From Conchocele bisecta (lineage: Eukaryota > Mollusca > Bivalvia > Lucinida > Thyasiridae), in the NCBI GenBank assembly GCA_029237695.1, contig CM055265.1, forward strand, positions 119,985,078 through 120,049,077: 64,000 nucleotides of DNA. Direction: 5' to 3'. The notes under the pieces are model-generated. The model was not told where the DNA came from, searched no databases, and worked only from the letters and a program-made list of their open reading frames with translations. This document shows positions 32,151-42,603 of the stretch, piece by piece. The position numbers and the translations under genes are program-made. The first letter of the stretch is position 1; every line of letters begins with the position of its first letter.

Positions 32151-33130
32151 CTTGTTTACTTATCTCCCTTTGTTGTTTCGTGCTCTGATTTTGTATCCAG
32201 AGCATAACTCGAACACCCTTTGGAATATTGTTATGCCCCACCACGATAGTGGAGGGGGCATTTAATGTTACCCTTGTCCGTCCGTCCGTCCGTCTGCACA
32301 CACAAATGGGTACTTGTTGTAAGCGTACAGGGATCTTATTGGGTAGGGTTAGGATAGTGTTGGGTACTCTTGTTGGGTATTTTTATAGAGTAAAAACCCA
32401 ACAAGTATTCATTCGTAGGAATGTGCGTCCCGTCCTCCTGTCGTCCCGTCGTCCCGTCCGTCCGTCCGTCCGTCCGTCACAAAACTTTAACACTCGGGTA
32501 AATGTCTCATAATTTCTTCATCCTTCGACCGATCTCCTTCATATTTCATATACACATTGCTCTAATGGTCCTCTACCGCCCTGTGCCAAATCCACGTTCG
32601 TCCTGCTCCCACCAAGCCCAGGGTTAAGATCACATACTTAGTGCTTCAAAAACTTTAACGCTCAGGTAAATATCTTATAATTTCTGTTTTCTTTCACGGA
32701 TCTGCTTCATATTTCATATATGCATTGCTCTAATGGTCCTCTACCGCCCTGTGCAAAATCCACGTTCGTCCTGCCCCCGCCAAGCCCAGGGTCAAGGTCA
32801 CATACTTGGTGCTTCAAAAACTTTAACGCTCAGGTAAAAGAAAATTTTGGCTTGGAATTTGGCCTCATTTATTATCAAAGCGATATGTGGGACATCCGTG
32901 TTCTATGAACACATTTTCTAGTTTATTAAACTTCACACATGCATAGAAGACGACCCTAAAGGTGTGTCACGCAAGAATGACAACTCTTGCATCACTAATT
33001 TTTTAGTTATCTCCCTTTGTTTTTCCGTCATTGATTTTGTCTCCGGAGCATAACTCTAACACCCTTTTTTCAAACTACTTGTGTATCTGTGGAGGGGGAT
33101 GTGCACTTGTCGACAAGCGTCCATTTCTAG
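32151..33130 (+). mobile_element. Helitron-like family E copy with intact 3' end, split by a family D insertion
   Basis: Family E sequence (acttatctccctttgttgtt, cataactcgaacaccctttg, ggaatattg) stops at ~32231. It resumes at 32922 with ttattaaacttcacacatgc and ends CTTGTCGACAAG, CGTCCATTT, CTAG (33130) followed by TTTTC. Its last base is 13 bp before the receptor exon at 33144, so its insertion set the present polypyrimidine tract and possibly the branch point. Confidence 0.75.
32232..32921 (+). mobile_element. Helitron-like family D element (complete), inserted in family E
   Basis: Head hairpin TATGCCCCACCACGATAGTG...GAGGGGGCAT. Two (TCCG)n blocks (32277-32290, ~32450-32478) surround a cassette. 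Then come two ~161-bp units (ttgctctaatggtcctctac, aagcccagggt). The tail GTGTTCTATGAACAC, ATTTT, CTAG is followed by T. A second 3' part with the same tail is at 49441-49834. Confidence 0.8.
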
Positions 33131-33143
33131 TTTTCTTTCTCAG

Positions 33144-33261
33144 GGGCGTGGTTTCTGTCGATGTGCGGATGAAATGGTTGAATATCAATCAGTGCCCAGC
33201 GGACTTGTACATAGCGAACGCATTCAAGAATACAGCCAAATGTGACTTCAAGTCGCAATAT
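33144..33261 (+). CDS. GPR158-like: GPR158/GPR179-like receptor, stalk exon 3 in window
   Basis: Acceptor TTTCTTTCTCAG|GGGCG and donor CAATAT|GTGAGT; 118 bp, entering in phase 2 and leaving in phase 0. After the shared lysine it reads GVVSVDVRMKWLNINQCPAD then LYIANAFKNTAKCDFKSQY. The GVV-VDV...-INQCP...F-T-KC...SQ pattern directly precedes the EGF-like stalk in GPR158/GPR179. Two cysteines fit the first half of that module, and the second half is in exon 41612. The exon is bracketed by transposons: a Helitron-like end 13 bp upstream and a TIR element 25 bp downstream. Confidence rests on phase agreement and motif order. Confidence 0.85.
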
Positions 33262-33286
33262 GTGAGTATCCCTAGTCACTTGTGAT

Positions 33287-33597
33287 CAGTAGCCGATTTC
33301 ACCAAAATTGCTAAGCATACTTGGGTTAGATAAGTACACTTTGAGGGAGAAACTTTAAATTTAAGGATACATTTAACAATGTTTAATTATACTGAATTTA
33401 TTACATTACCACAGCCGTTTTGGCTGTGATAATGTAATAAATTCAGTATAATAATTCTGCATACTTTTAATCATCAAATATATACAGTTGTTAGTTCTAT
33501 ATGAAATAATGCATTTTGGGAAAAATAAATGATTACTCCCTCAAAGTAAACTTTGCTAGATAAGTATGATTTACAATTTTTGTGAAATCGGCTACTG
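33287..33597. mobile_element. TIR element CAGTAGCCGATTTCAC, with central hairpin
   Basis: The ends CAGTAGCCGATTTCACCAAA and its complement at 33578-33597 extend imperfectly inwards to tacttttgagggag-like sequence. The centre has arms ATTATACTGAATTTATTACA...CACAGCC around GTTTT. CAG...CTG ends and weakly similar 8-bp flanks (CTTGTGAT / GGTGTTAT) suggest hAT. It starts 25 bp after the receptor exon. A right-half relative is at 58772-58905. Confidence 0.75.
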
Positions 33598-33689
33598 GGT
33601 GTTATGTGCTCAAATTGTGGATTTTAGGGAATGCTATCTTAGCAATGAATCCAATCTTAACCCTTTCACCCCTAAGTAATTGGAATGGA

Positions 33690-34140
33690 TTTTGATATGT
33701 TAATGATACCTCCGGCATACGAAGTATATAGTTTTCGTAATTCCGTCCAACAGTTTGTCCATCCGTCAGCGTTAAAGTTTTTGGGTACCCATTATCTCTG
33801 TAACTGAAGTCGGAGTGACCTCAAACTTCATATACTTCCTTATCATCATCCATATTTTCATTCCATACCACACCCATGTGGCCTTCATGTCCAATGTGAA
33901 GGTCAAATTACTTACAGGCTGTCCATTATCTATAAATTCCTATAAATTTGGCAATCCCTATATTTTCCCCAATTCCCTATAAATCCCTATATTTTTCAAA
34001 AATCAGTAACTAATTTTTGTGAAATGCTCAAAATCAAGTCTGATATTCAACTTACTGGTTTATTCTAAACACAGTGCAAGGTTAGAGATGTATTTGACTA
34101 AATTATGATCGTATTTACCAGTTTTCTTTGTTTGGATCAT
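33690..34140 (+). repeat. Fragment of another tandem-repeat element
   Basis: Tacctccggcatacgaagta, ccgtccaacagtttgtccat and cgttaaagtttttgggtacc, with atcatcatccatattttcat as in the family G units (45.1-47.8 kb). It degrades into AT-rich sequence after ~33950. No ORF. Confidence 0.5.
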
Positions 34141-34143
34141 TTT

Positions 34144-36334
34144 TAGCTCGACTATTCGAAGAATAAGTAGAGCTTATGTTGTCACCCCGGCGTCGGCGTC
34201 ACCGTCACGTCACGCCTTGGTTAAGGTTTTTAGTCAACCTTGTATATGGAATACTACTGGCCCTACACCCACCATGCTTGGACAACTCATCACTAGTTTG
34301 ACCATCATCTTCTTATTGGACAACCTCAGCTCCTAGGTGATGTACATCAATAACCCCTGATCTATATTTGACCTTGACCTACATTTCCTCTTGAATTACT
34401 TGTTATTCCCCTTGGTTAAGGTTTTTAGTCAAACCTTGGTTAAGGTTTTTTAGTCAAGCTTGTACATGGAACACTATTGTGCATACAGACCATACTTGGA
34501 CAACCTTTTCTCATAGGGATGTACATCAATACCCCTGATCTATATTTGACCTTGGACCTACATTTCCTCTTGAATTACTTACTTAATTTCCCCTTGGTTA
34601 GGTTTTTAATTACCTGGTTAAGGTTTTTAGTCGAGCTTGTATATGCTATACTACTGGCCCCTACACCCACCATACTTGGACACAACTTCATCTCCTAGTG
34701 ATGCACATCAATAACCCCTGATCTATGTTTGACCTTCACCTACATTTCCTCTTGAATTACTTATTTAATTCCCCTTGGTTAAGGTTTTTAGTCAACCTTG
34801 GTTAAGGTTTTTAGTCAAGCTTGTACATGGAACACTATGCATACAGACACCATACTTGGACAACCTTTTCTCATAGGGATGTACATCAATAACCCCTGAT
34901 CTATATTTGACCTTGACCTGCATTTCCTCTTGAATTACTTACTTAATTCCCCTTGGTTAATGTTTTTAGTCAAGCTTGTATATGGAATACTACTGGCCCT
35001 ACACCCACCATACTTGGAAAACTTCATCTCCTAGTGATGTACATCAATAACCCCTGATCTATATTTGACCTTCACCTACATTTCCTCTTGAATTACTTAC
35101 TTAATTCCCCTTAGTTAACGTTTTTAGTCAAGCTTGGTTAAGGTTTTTAGCTCGACTATTCGAAGAATAAGTAGAGCTTATGTTGTCACCCCGGCGTCGG
35201 CGTCGGGGTCAGCGTCGGCGGCGTCGGCGTCACCGTCACGCCTTGGTTAAGGTTTTTAGTCAAGCTTGTATATGGAATACTACTGGCCCTACACCCACCA
35301 TACTTGGACAACTTCATCTTCTAGTGATGTACATCAATAACCCCTGAACTATATTTGACCTTGACCTACATTTCCTCTTGAATTACTTAGTTAATTCCCC
35401 TTGGTTAAGGTTTTTAGTCAAGCTTGTACATGGAATACTATTGTGCATACAGACACCATACTTGGACAACCTTTTCTCATAGGGATGTACATCAATAACC
35501 CCTGATCTATATTTGACATTGACCTATATTTCCTCTTGAATTATTTACTTAATTCCCCTTGGTTAAGGTTTTTAGTCAAGCTTGTATATGGAATACTACT
35601 GGCCCTACACCCACCATACTTGGACAACTTCATCTCCTAGTGATGTACATCAACAACCCCTAACCTATATTTGACCTTGACCTACATTTAACCTTCAATT
35701 ACTTAGTTAATTCCCCTTGGTTAAGTTTTTTAGTCGACCTTGGTTAATGTTTTTAGTCAAGCTTGTAGATGGAATACTATTGTGCATACAGACACCATAC
35801 TTGGATAACTTTTTCTCATAGGGATGTACATCAATAACCCCTGACCTATATTTTACCTTCACCTGCATTTAACCTTGAATTACTTGGTTAATGTTTATAG
35901 TCAAGCTTGTATATGGAATACTCCTGGGCCTACATCAACCATACTTGGACAACTTCATCTCCTAGTGATGTACATCAATAATCCCTGACCTATATTTGAC
36001 CTTGACCTACTTTTGTCATTGGATTACTTAGTTATTTCCCCTTGGTTAAGGTTTTTAGTCAAGCTTGTATATGGAATACTCCTGGGCCAACAGGAACCAT
36101 ACTTGGAAAACTTCATCTCCTAGTGATGTACATCAATAACCCCTGACCTATATCTGACATTGACCTACATTTAACCTTGAATTACTTAATTAATTTCCCT
36201 TGGTTAAGGTCTTTAGTCAACCTTGGTTAAGGTTTTTATGCAGGCCGCAGCCACCTTCTTTGTCAAGCTATGTGTACATCGACAACCCTCGTAGTCGAGC
36301 TATGCTGTTCTCCTACAGCTCTTGTTTATCTCAT
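34144..36334 (+). mobile_element. Helitron-like family H: alternating ~165-bp units, AGCTC head, CTCTTG tail
   Basis: Head hairpin TAGCTCGACTATTCGAAGAA...TAAGTAGAGCT, then a GGCGTC-rich block. Units read cttgtatatggaatactact (type a) or cttgtacatggaacactatt (type b). They occur in order a, b, a, b, a, then after a second complete head at 35147-35250 as a, b, a, b, a', a'. The tail is GCTGTTCTCCTACAGC, TCTTG, TTTA. The second head shows that two elements are fused or that a unit block was duplicated with its head. Confidence 0.75.
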
Positions 36335-36871
36335 TGTAAGATGTGTATTCTGTATTTTCAGCAAACATTTAAAAAAATTGCCATCCTTAGTTTACCGGTA
36401 GCTGATTAAGATGATGTAACATTGTGTTTTAAGTCTGTGAGTTGTCTTTGGAACCTGGTAACAGGAAACATTACTTTTTTTTACCTGAAAGGACCGTCCT
36501 GAGCATGACGTTAAACTGCTCCTCGTCGGTGAAATATTAAAACTTTGTAACTACACAGGTGTCACCAAAGCACTTGTTGGTATCTAATATGTTTCAGTTT
36601 CTAGTTCCTAGTCCACCTGTGTTAAAAGATTATATTGTTTAGCCGATTTGAGTAAATAGAAAATTGTTAAATGTCATGTGACAAATACTCATAAAGCAAT
36701 TTGATGCTACAAATCCTTGTATCTTTTAAAGATAGGAGAATTTGGCAGTTTTGTAAGTTGTAATTACATGAAAGGAAACAGCTGTTATGATTATGATGCT
36801 TATATTTGGCTTCTACTAGGCTGAAGTTGACATTTGTTGGCTAGATCGGCCTACAAGATCTGCAATCAGAC
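36335..36871. other. Intronic, no feature recognised
   Basis: AT-rich receptor-intron sequence without repeat ends or exons that I can support. Confidence 0.4.
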
Positions 36872-37173
36872 CTGTAGTGGATTTCACGAGTATCGGTTAG
36901 TGCACTAATCTCGGTTAGTAGACTTTGAGGGAGCAATTATTCATTCTGACTAAAACAGATTTTAAACATATAATTGGTTTTATTTGCTGAAAGAAAGTTA
37001 TAAACTTTGTTCAAATTATTTAATAATTCCTTTCAAGCATTGTTGTCACTGCATAATCAGCTATTTCAGTAAAGTTTTTAATTAATTGCCAAAAAATCTA
37101 AAATGACTCCGACATCCCTAGTCTACTAACCAAGATTAGTGCCTTAGCCGATTCTCGTGAAATCCACTACAGG
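36872..37173. mobile_element. TIR element with ~50-bp ends CTGTAGTGGATTTCACGAG
   Basis: CTGTAGTGGATTTCACGAG...ATCGGTTAG...CACTAATCTCGGTTAGTAGACT is mirrored at 37123-37173 (agtctactaaccaagattag...ctcgtgaaatccactacag). 302 bp, non-coding. It also shares actttgagggag with the 33287 element, so the two families may be related. The target duplication is unclear. Confidence 0.75.
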
Positions 37174-38610
37174 ATAAAATGCCACCCAGATATTATCGGG
37201 TTGACTTGAACCTTTGCTTAGACCCTTGTTGTACATATATAATCTGGACAACATGTATACATTGTCCAGATGTAGACCTGTACAATTGCGGCCATTTTGT
37301 ACTTTATTGTGTGATTTACATGTACAGTAATTGCTACTAGTAACAATCTAGTCATTAACCTATTGTATGAGCCAACCCCATGTGACATGTGAATGAGATC
37401 AGCTGCTGTTCTGCTTGTGATTCGCCTAATGACATAAGCCACGATATTACCTGTACATGCTTACTAGTGTGCTAGGGGCAGTTGATGTCGGTTGTTCTAT
37501 GTAATAATGTCTCATTAATATTCAATGTTCTATTTTCCACCTCTGCCACCGATCTCATTTTTTAAACATTCCGATATGTATATATGCACAGTTAACAAGT
37601 TCATGTTAAATAGTTTGCTATGAGCTCTTGCATGAAAAAAATGTACCACTGGGCCTTGGTCAGTCTTTACATGTGAATTGTCTGATAACATTCACTGATA
37701 TGGTCAGTGTTTTTCCGGAAAAATGTAAGCTGAGCGAGGGCCTGGCTTTTGTAGAGCACTCACCCCTAGAATTGAAATTATTTTTGCCCCACCCCCACAT
37801 AATTTTCATGAGTATTGTATGGGCTATATATTTGCACATATCTTCCACCCACAAAATTGAAATTATTGTTGAACACATAGAAATTTAAATAGGTTCAAGC
37901 ATTTTTCTGAATAAGTCTCCAGGTGAATCCACACTGTCAGAATTAGCATAATTATTATATTGTCCCTTAGAAATCATGGTATGACAGGGTATACCATGAT
38001 TGCATAGATAGCCAGCCTGAGCTCAGTGAGCTTGGTATACAAGGCCAAGCGGTACCTTTTTGTCAGGCAGTGGCTCAACCTGCTTTATACATGAGCCCCT
38101 ACTCCCTTTCTCTAGTTTTGAAACCAATCCAATCGTCGCAAAATGATTTTCAAAATTTGCAGATACTGATGGGATGGCTCGTCACGAGCTTGCTCATCTA
38201 GATCGACACTGTTTGCCAATACCACTCTACATGTCTGTGGTGTTGAAATGGTTAAGAATTCTTAAGGATTCATATGTTAATGATGAATCTTACTGGAATT
38301 CACACTTGGGACCAATTGATCCAGTGTAATAGGGGCACTTGGTACCAGATCAGGACCCGGTACAGGATTTTACAGTAATACTGATGATGCACAGAGAAAG
38401 GAATTCTAATATGATCAACATGTTTAGAATAGTTTAATTATACTGCCGATGATGCCTATGTTTGGTAACCTATATACAAGACTGGTCTATACTGGGCGAC
38501 ACCTGCTCCTGCGACACACTGGACCAGACAGCTTTGATACCTGTTCCGGCCTTGGCACTGGCGGAATAATCACTTGAGATAACTGTGGTTGTTCTCTGGT
38601 GCCAAAACTG
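37174..38610. other. Intronic sequence, no gene seen
   Basis: No exon of the receptor, RNA gene or element end was found. Short inverted segments (e.g. atacatgtattgtccagat region, 37250-37275; tcatggtatgacagggtata/ccatgattgcatag, 37975-38005) only. Confidence 0.4.
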
Positions 38611-38617
38611 GCGCAAT

Positions 38618-39470
38618 GTTCATCGGCGTTGGACAATTGGAAGCACAAAACTGGTGCAACGTGCATCAATGTTGGACAATTGGAAGCACAAAACTGGTGC
38701 AACGTGCATCGGCATTTGTCTGTTGGAAACACAAAACTCTCACAATGTATATCGCATTGGACAATAGGAAACATAAAACTCTCACAATGTACATCGCGTT
38801 GGACAATAGGAAACACAAAACTCTCACAAAGTGCATCGGCATTGGAAATTGCAAACACAAAACTGGCACAATGTACATCGCGTTGGACAATAGAAAACGC
38901 AAAACTGGCGCAATGTACATCGACGTTGGACAATATAAAATACAAAACTGGTGCAATGTACATCGGCATTGGACAATTGGAAACACAAAACTGGTGCAAT
39001 GTACATCGGCATTGGACAATTGGAAACACAAAACTGGTGAAATGTACATCGGCATTGGACAATTGGAAACACAAAACTGGTGCAATGTACATCGACGTTG
39101 GACAATAGGAAACACAAAACTGGTGCAATGTACATCGGCATTGGACAATTGGAAACACAAAACTGGTGCGAGGTACAACATAATTGGAAATTAGAAACAC
39201 AAAACTGGTGCAATGTACATCGGCGTTGGAAATACAAAACTGGTGCGAGGTACAACAGCGTTGGAAATCAGAAACACAGAAAGACAATTGGAAACACAAA
39301 ACTGGCGCGAGGTACATCGGCGTAGGAAAATTAGATACACAAAACTGGTGCAAGGTACATCAGTGTTTGACATTTTGCAAACACAAAACTCTCACAAGGT
39401 ACATCAGTGTTGGACAGTTGGAAACACAAAGTTGGTGCGAGGTATATGGGCGTTAGACAATTTGAAATGG
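38618..39470. repeat. 43-bp minisatellite, about 20 copies
   Basis: The consensus unit reads TTGGACAATTGGAAACACAA then AACTGGTGCAATGTACATCGGCA, and repeats every 43 bp. Central units are nearly identical and outer units diverge (some carry ctctcacaa instead of ctggtgcaa). Because 43 is not a multiple of 3, any frame passes through all three phases. The unit has no stop in any phase on the minus strand, giving a 288-residue open frame there, and long frames on the plus strand. It lies in the intron before exon 41612. Confidence 0.9.
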
Positions 39471-39636
39471 AATGGTGTTAAATGGACCATCAATACAATT
39501 AGAGTGTGCGGGCAAATTGAAAGTATTGATGTCGGTGTGGAAAGGAATCCGCTTTGGACATGTTGGATACATTAACCCTGGCTTAGACCGCTACTCACAA
39601 CAATTGCTGTCTGCTGTTGCTTTTATATCTTGCCTT

Positions 39637-39745
39637 ATTTCTCAATAAAAACATGTTTTGACAGCACATCTGAATCATTTCCAATGGAAATGATACTGAA
39701 GTGCTGTCAAAGCATGTTGTAAAGTATTCTAAAGTGCTGTCAAAG
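39637..39745. repeat. Hairpin element AACATGTTTTGACAGCACAT
   Basis: AACATGTTTTGACAGCACAT, CTGAATCATTTCC, AAT, GGAAATGATACTGAAGTGCTGTCAAAGCATGTT: arms of ~33 bp with few mismatches, followed by a second right arm (gtgctgtcaaagcatgtttt). Same layout as the hairpins at 20052-20230 and 51112-51192. Confidence 0.7.
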
Positions 39746-39986
39746 CATGTTTTTGATGATAAAAATGGAAAATAGAAAATAAACAACAGACGACAAAAAA
39801 TTAAGATAGTGGTCTAAGGGTTAACATATTGGACATTGAGACGTATATGGGCTGTGACGTGATAGCAGAAATGGGGCGTATGTCAGTTGTGGCAGTCCTG
39901 CTAGTACCTGATCTTATACATACCTTGTATCAAGCTGTATGAGTGTTCCAGCTGTGCATGTGCTTATAAAACTTTCTGAGTACATA

Positions 39987-41042
39987 CAGTCGAACTTCGA
40001 TGGGTCGAACCCTGGTAAACTCGTCAGCCATGCTTGCCTCGAACTAGCCTTTAGGTCCCGGCAGAATTCCTATATAAATACGTTAAAACTACCCGGTATA
40101 GGTCGAACTTGTGAAAGTCGAACAACCCTCAATGCCTCGAATCGCTGTCATGCCCGGTCGTGTATAAATCCACTATAAACACCACAAAAACTCGAACATG
40201 TCAGACAATTGTCTCCAGACTAGTTGATTGACTTTCACACCTATTGTTAACCGGTTGTCAAACAAATCTCAAGTGGTCATTTGAGCGTATACTATAACGG
40301 CAGTCGTGACCAGCATACGTGGTAATTATGCATTGACCAATGTCGGCGAAGTTGTTAGTTAATTAAAGTGGTAATTTATGGGACATGTGGAATTAAATAT
40401 CGCTCAGTTTTAATTAATGACCCAAGCATCTGGCCTTTTAAGTTATAAATCAACATGAACTGTTTTTACTATGATCAGTAATGAGTGTGATGTGTCATCC
40501 GATTTATTCGCCATATAAGCAGGTGAAGCGGAAGACTACGAAGCAAGGCGAGATAACAGACTTCTTCAATACCGGACGTGTATAACTTTCATGTATAACT
40601 TGTATTGGTTCCATGTGATAGTAAGTTATGATATGCAGTGAATGTGGTTCCGGGTCCGAAGTAGTGATGGGGCGACTGGGCATGATCGTATCGGACGGGG
40701 CAATCAAGTCCGCCAATTGTATTTCGTAATCATTTTCTGTTGTTCTCATGTTCTATTGCTGTATAATGGCTATGTAAATAAAAACACACATGAGTTTGCC
40801 GCTTTCTTTATTTTATTAAAGCCTCTTTCTGTTAATAAACGACTGTGACAATCAACCGTAAATGCAAATGTAAGCGCATTTATATGAAACAACGTGTCGT
40901 AATGACGACTTGTTTCACTTAGTACACTGACCAACTCGTCGATCTGTAATGGTTACAGTAGAAAATCCCGATGGGTCAAACAACGGATGGGTCGAACTAA
41001 AACTTAACCCCGCAGGCTGTTCGACCCATCGAAGTTCGACTG
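39987..41042. mobile_element. Pogo/Tigger-like non-autonomous DNA transposon
   Basis: TA|CAGTCGAACTTCGATGGG...TCGAAC at the left and GTTCGACCCATCGAAGTTCGACTG|TA at the right: 24-bp perfect TIRs with TA target duplications. CAGTCGAAC-type ends are typical of the pogo branch of Tc1/mariner. The 1056-bp interior has no transposase-like frame but repeats the motif GGGTCGAAC near the right end (40990-40998). Confidence 0.85.
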
Positions 41043-41165
41043 TACTCCCTTGTCATGCTCGAAATCTGGCAGTTTGAAAAGAAGCCTCTTTCTTTCTTGT
41101 GGTGAGAAATATTAACGTGGATATATCTACTTTGGTGGATATGTGAATATTTCATTGTTGAGATG

Positions 41166-41510
41166 GATGGGTTGTGACCTAGGGGTTAGACTTCCAATCC
41201 GGAGGTTGTGGGTTCAAAGTTCGCCTAGGGATGGATTGTGGCCTAGGGGTTAGAGGACCTGACTTCCAATCCGGCGGTTGTGGGTTCAAACCTTGCCTAG
41301 GGCATCAAAAATACTTTCATAGTATTTCCATCCCACTGGTCTGTCGGATGAGATTTTAAACTGTAGTCCCGTCTCTATATGACCTTAGCTTTTCACCCTT
41401 TCACTTTTTTTCAAAACTCGCCTTACGCATCAGCACATACTTTCATAAACTGGTATTTCCATCCCACTGGTCTTTCGGAGGAGACTTGAAATCTTACAAA
41501 AAATATTTTT
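41166..41510 (+). mobile_element. tRNA-derived SINE with duplicated head
   Basis: The tRNA-like head (GGTTGTGACCTAGGGGTTAG...GGAGGTTGTGGGTTCAAA) is present at 41169-41220 and again at 41231-41290, followed by the SINE body (tttcatagtatttccatccc, ctggtctgtcgg). A box CCTAGGGGTTAG and B box GGTTCAAAC are both visible. The body is partly repeated at 41440-41490. Confidence 0.8.
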
Positions 41511-41611
41511 ATATTAAAAAAAAATAGGCTCTCATGCGTCACTTTTCGCAATGTCTGTCTGAGAACCAAAGTACTGTTTTAAGGCATAATAAATCCCCTC
41601 GCCTATTACAG

Positions 41612-41766
41612 TGTGTGCCGTTACCGGGACGGGGGTTTGACCCGGGTTCCTACAAGTGCGAATGTCGCCAGGGCTACGAGTACCCATATAAGGACCTGTC
41701 CTCGTTCTTCCACGGCGAGATGATGGAGGAGGAATACACGAAGATGCAGAAGGGCCAGAAAAACAG
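41612..41766 (+). CDS. GPR158-like: GPR158/GPR179-like receptor, EGF-like stalk exon 4 in window
   Basis: Acceptor CCTATTACAG|TGTGTG and donor AAAAACAG|GTACCG; 155 bp, entering in phase 0 and leaving in phase 2. It reads CVPLPGRGFDPGSYKCECRQ then GYEYPYKDLSSFFHGEMMEEEYTKMQKGQKN. CVP-GRGF-G-Y-C-C-G matches the second half of the EGF-like stalk of GPR158/GPR179, following the two cysteines of exon 33144. In the vertebrate proteins a CxPCxxGC motif and the first transmembrane helix follow. No such exon was found in the remaining 22 kb, so the gene probably runs on beyond the window or past an unrecognised exon. The last ~16 bp and the donor lie in a sequence repeated at 48376-48438. Confidence 0.85.
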
Positions 41767-41812
41767 GTACCGTAATAACCATGAATATTTGGACACCATT
41801 TGTTTTGGGTAA

Positions 41813-42603
41813 ACAAGTGTGTGGATGGTTGCAAATAGCAAGCAATATATTTTTGTATGAACTGGCTCACCTAGAACTCGTGGAATAATTAACAGTCATT
41901 AAACATACATACAGTAGCGTAACCATTTGTCGGTATTACCCCCGCGTTGGGAATTTTCGTAAACCGCATTTGTCTTTAGTCTAATCAAGGAAACTTTCAC
42001 GGTCAGTTTCCCGGACATTTTTTGCAGAAGACACCTATCTGTCAAATGGAGAAAAATATTCCACATCGCCCTTGGTCATGTAAGGTTTTAATCAAAATTG
42101 TTAGAATACCTTCAAAATGTTGTATTTCAGCTATTCCCACTTTTGTCCACTCATAAACATCATTATTGAAAAAGATTTACAAAGCATGGTTCTGTCAGTC
42201 TGCGTCACTGGATTCTTTAGCCATTTTGAGAAGTCAAGGTCCTGTAAACACAGACTGGTAGCTGTCAAATTACCAGAATAGAGCTTCTCATTATACTGGG
42301 GGGTCTTATATGAAAAACAATAAAAAACTAACACAGAATTATATTTCATTACACAGATGTAGATATAAACTCTGTGTTTTTAATAGAATTTATTGTTCTG
42401 TTGATTATAAAAATGCTCAGAATAATAGTCTACAGTTTGTAGATTGTTATTATCTTGTTGTTGGTATAAATCCTGCATGTAGTGTGCACCATAATGAATA
42501 TGGTAAAATAGCATCTTGCATTATGATTATTAGCCTTGTGATAATATTATTGTCATTTATGACTGGCAAAGGAAATGGTGGAAAATTGTTTACTGTACAC
42601 TCC
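41813..42603. other. Intronic sequence, no gene seen
   Basis: AT-rich. A 106-codon frame at 42310-42630 has no recognisable motif and runs into repeat family F, so I treat it as chance. Confidence 0.45.

Noticed and set aside
38618..39470. Repeat-containing secreted protein gene on the minus strand
   Set aside because: The frame is produced by a 43-bp minisatellite with no stop in any phase; no splice or signal-peptide context. Kept only as a finding about the repeat.
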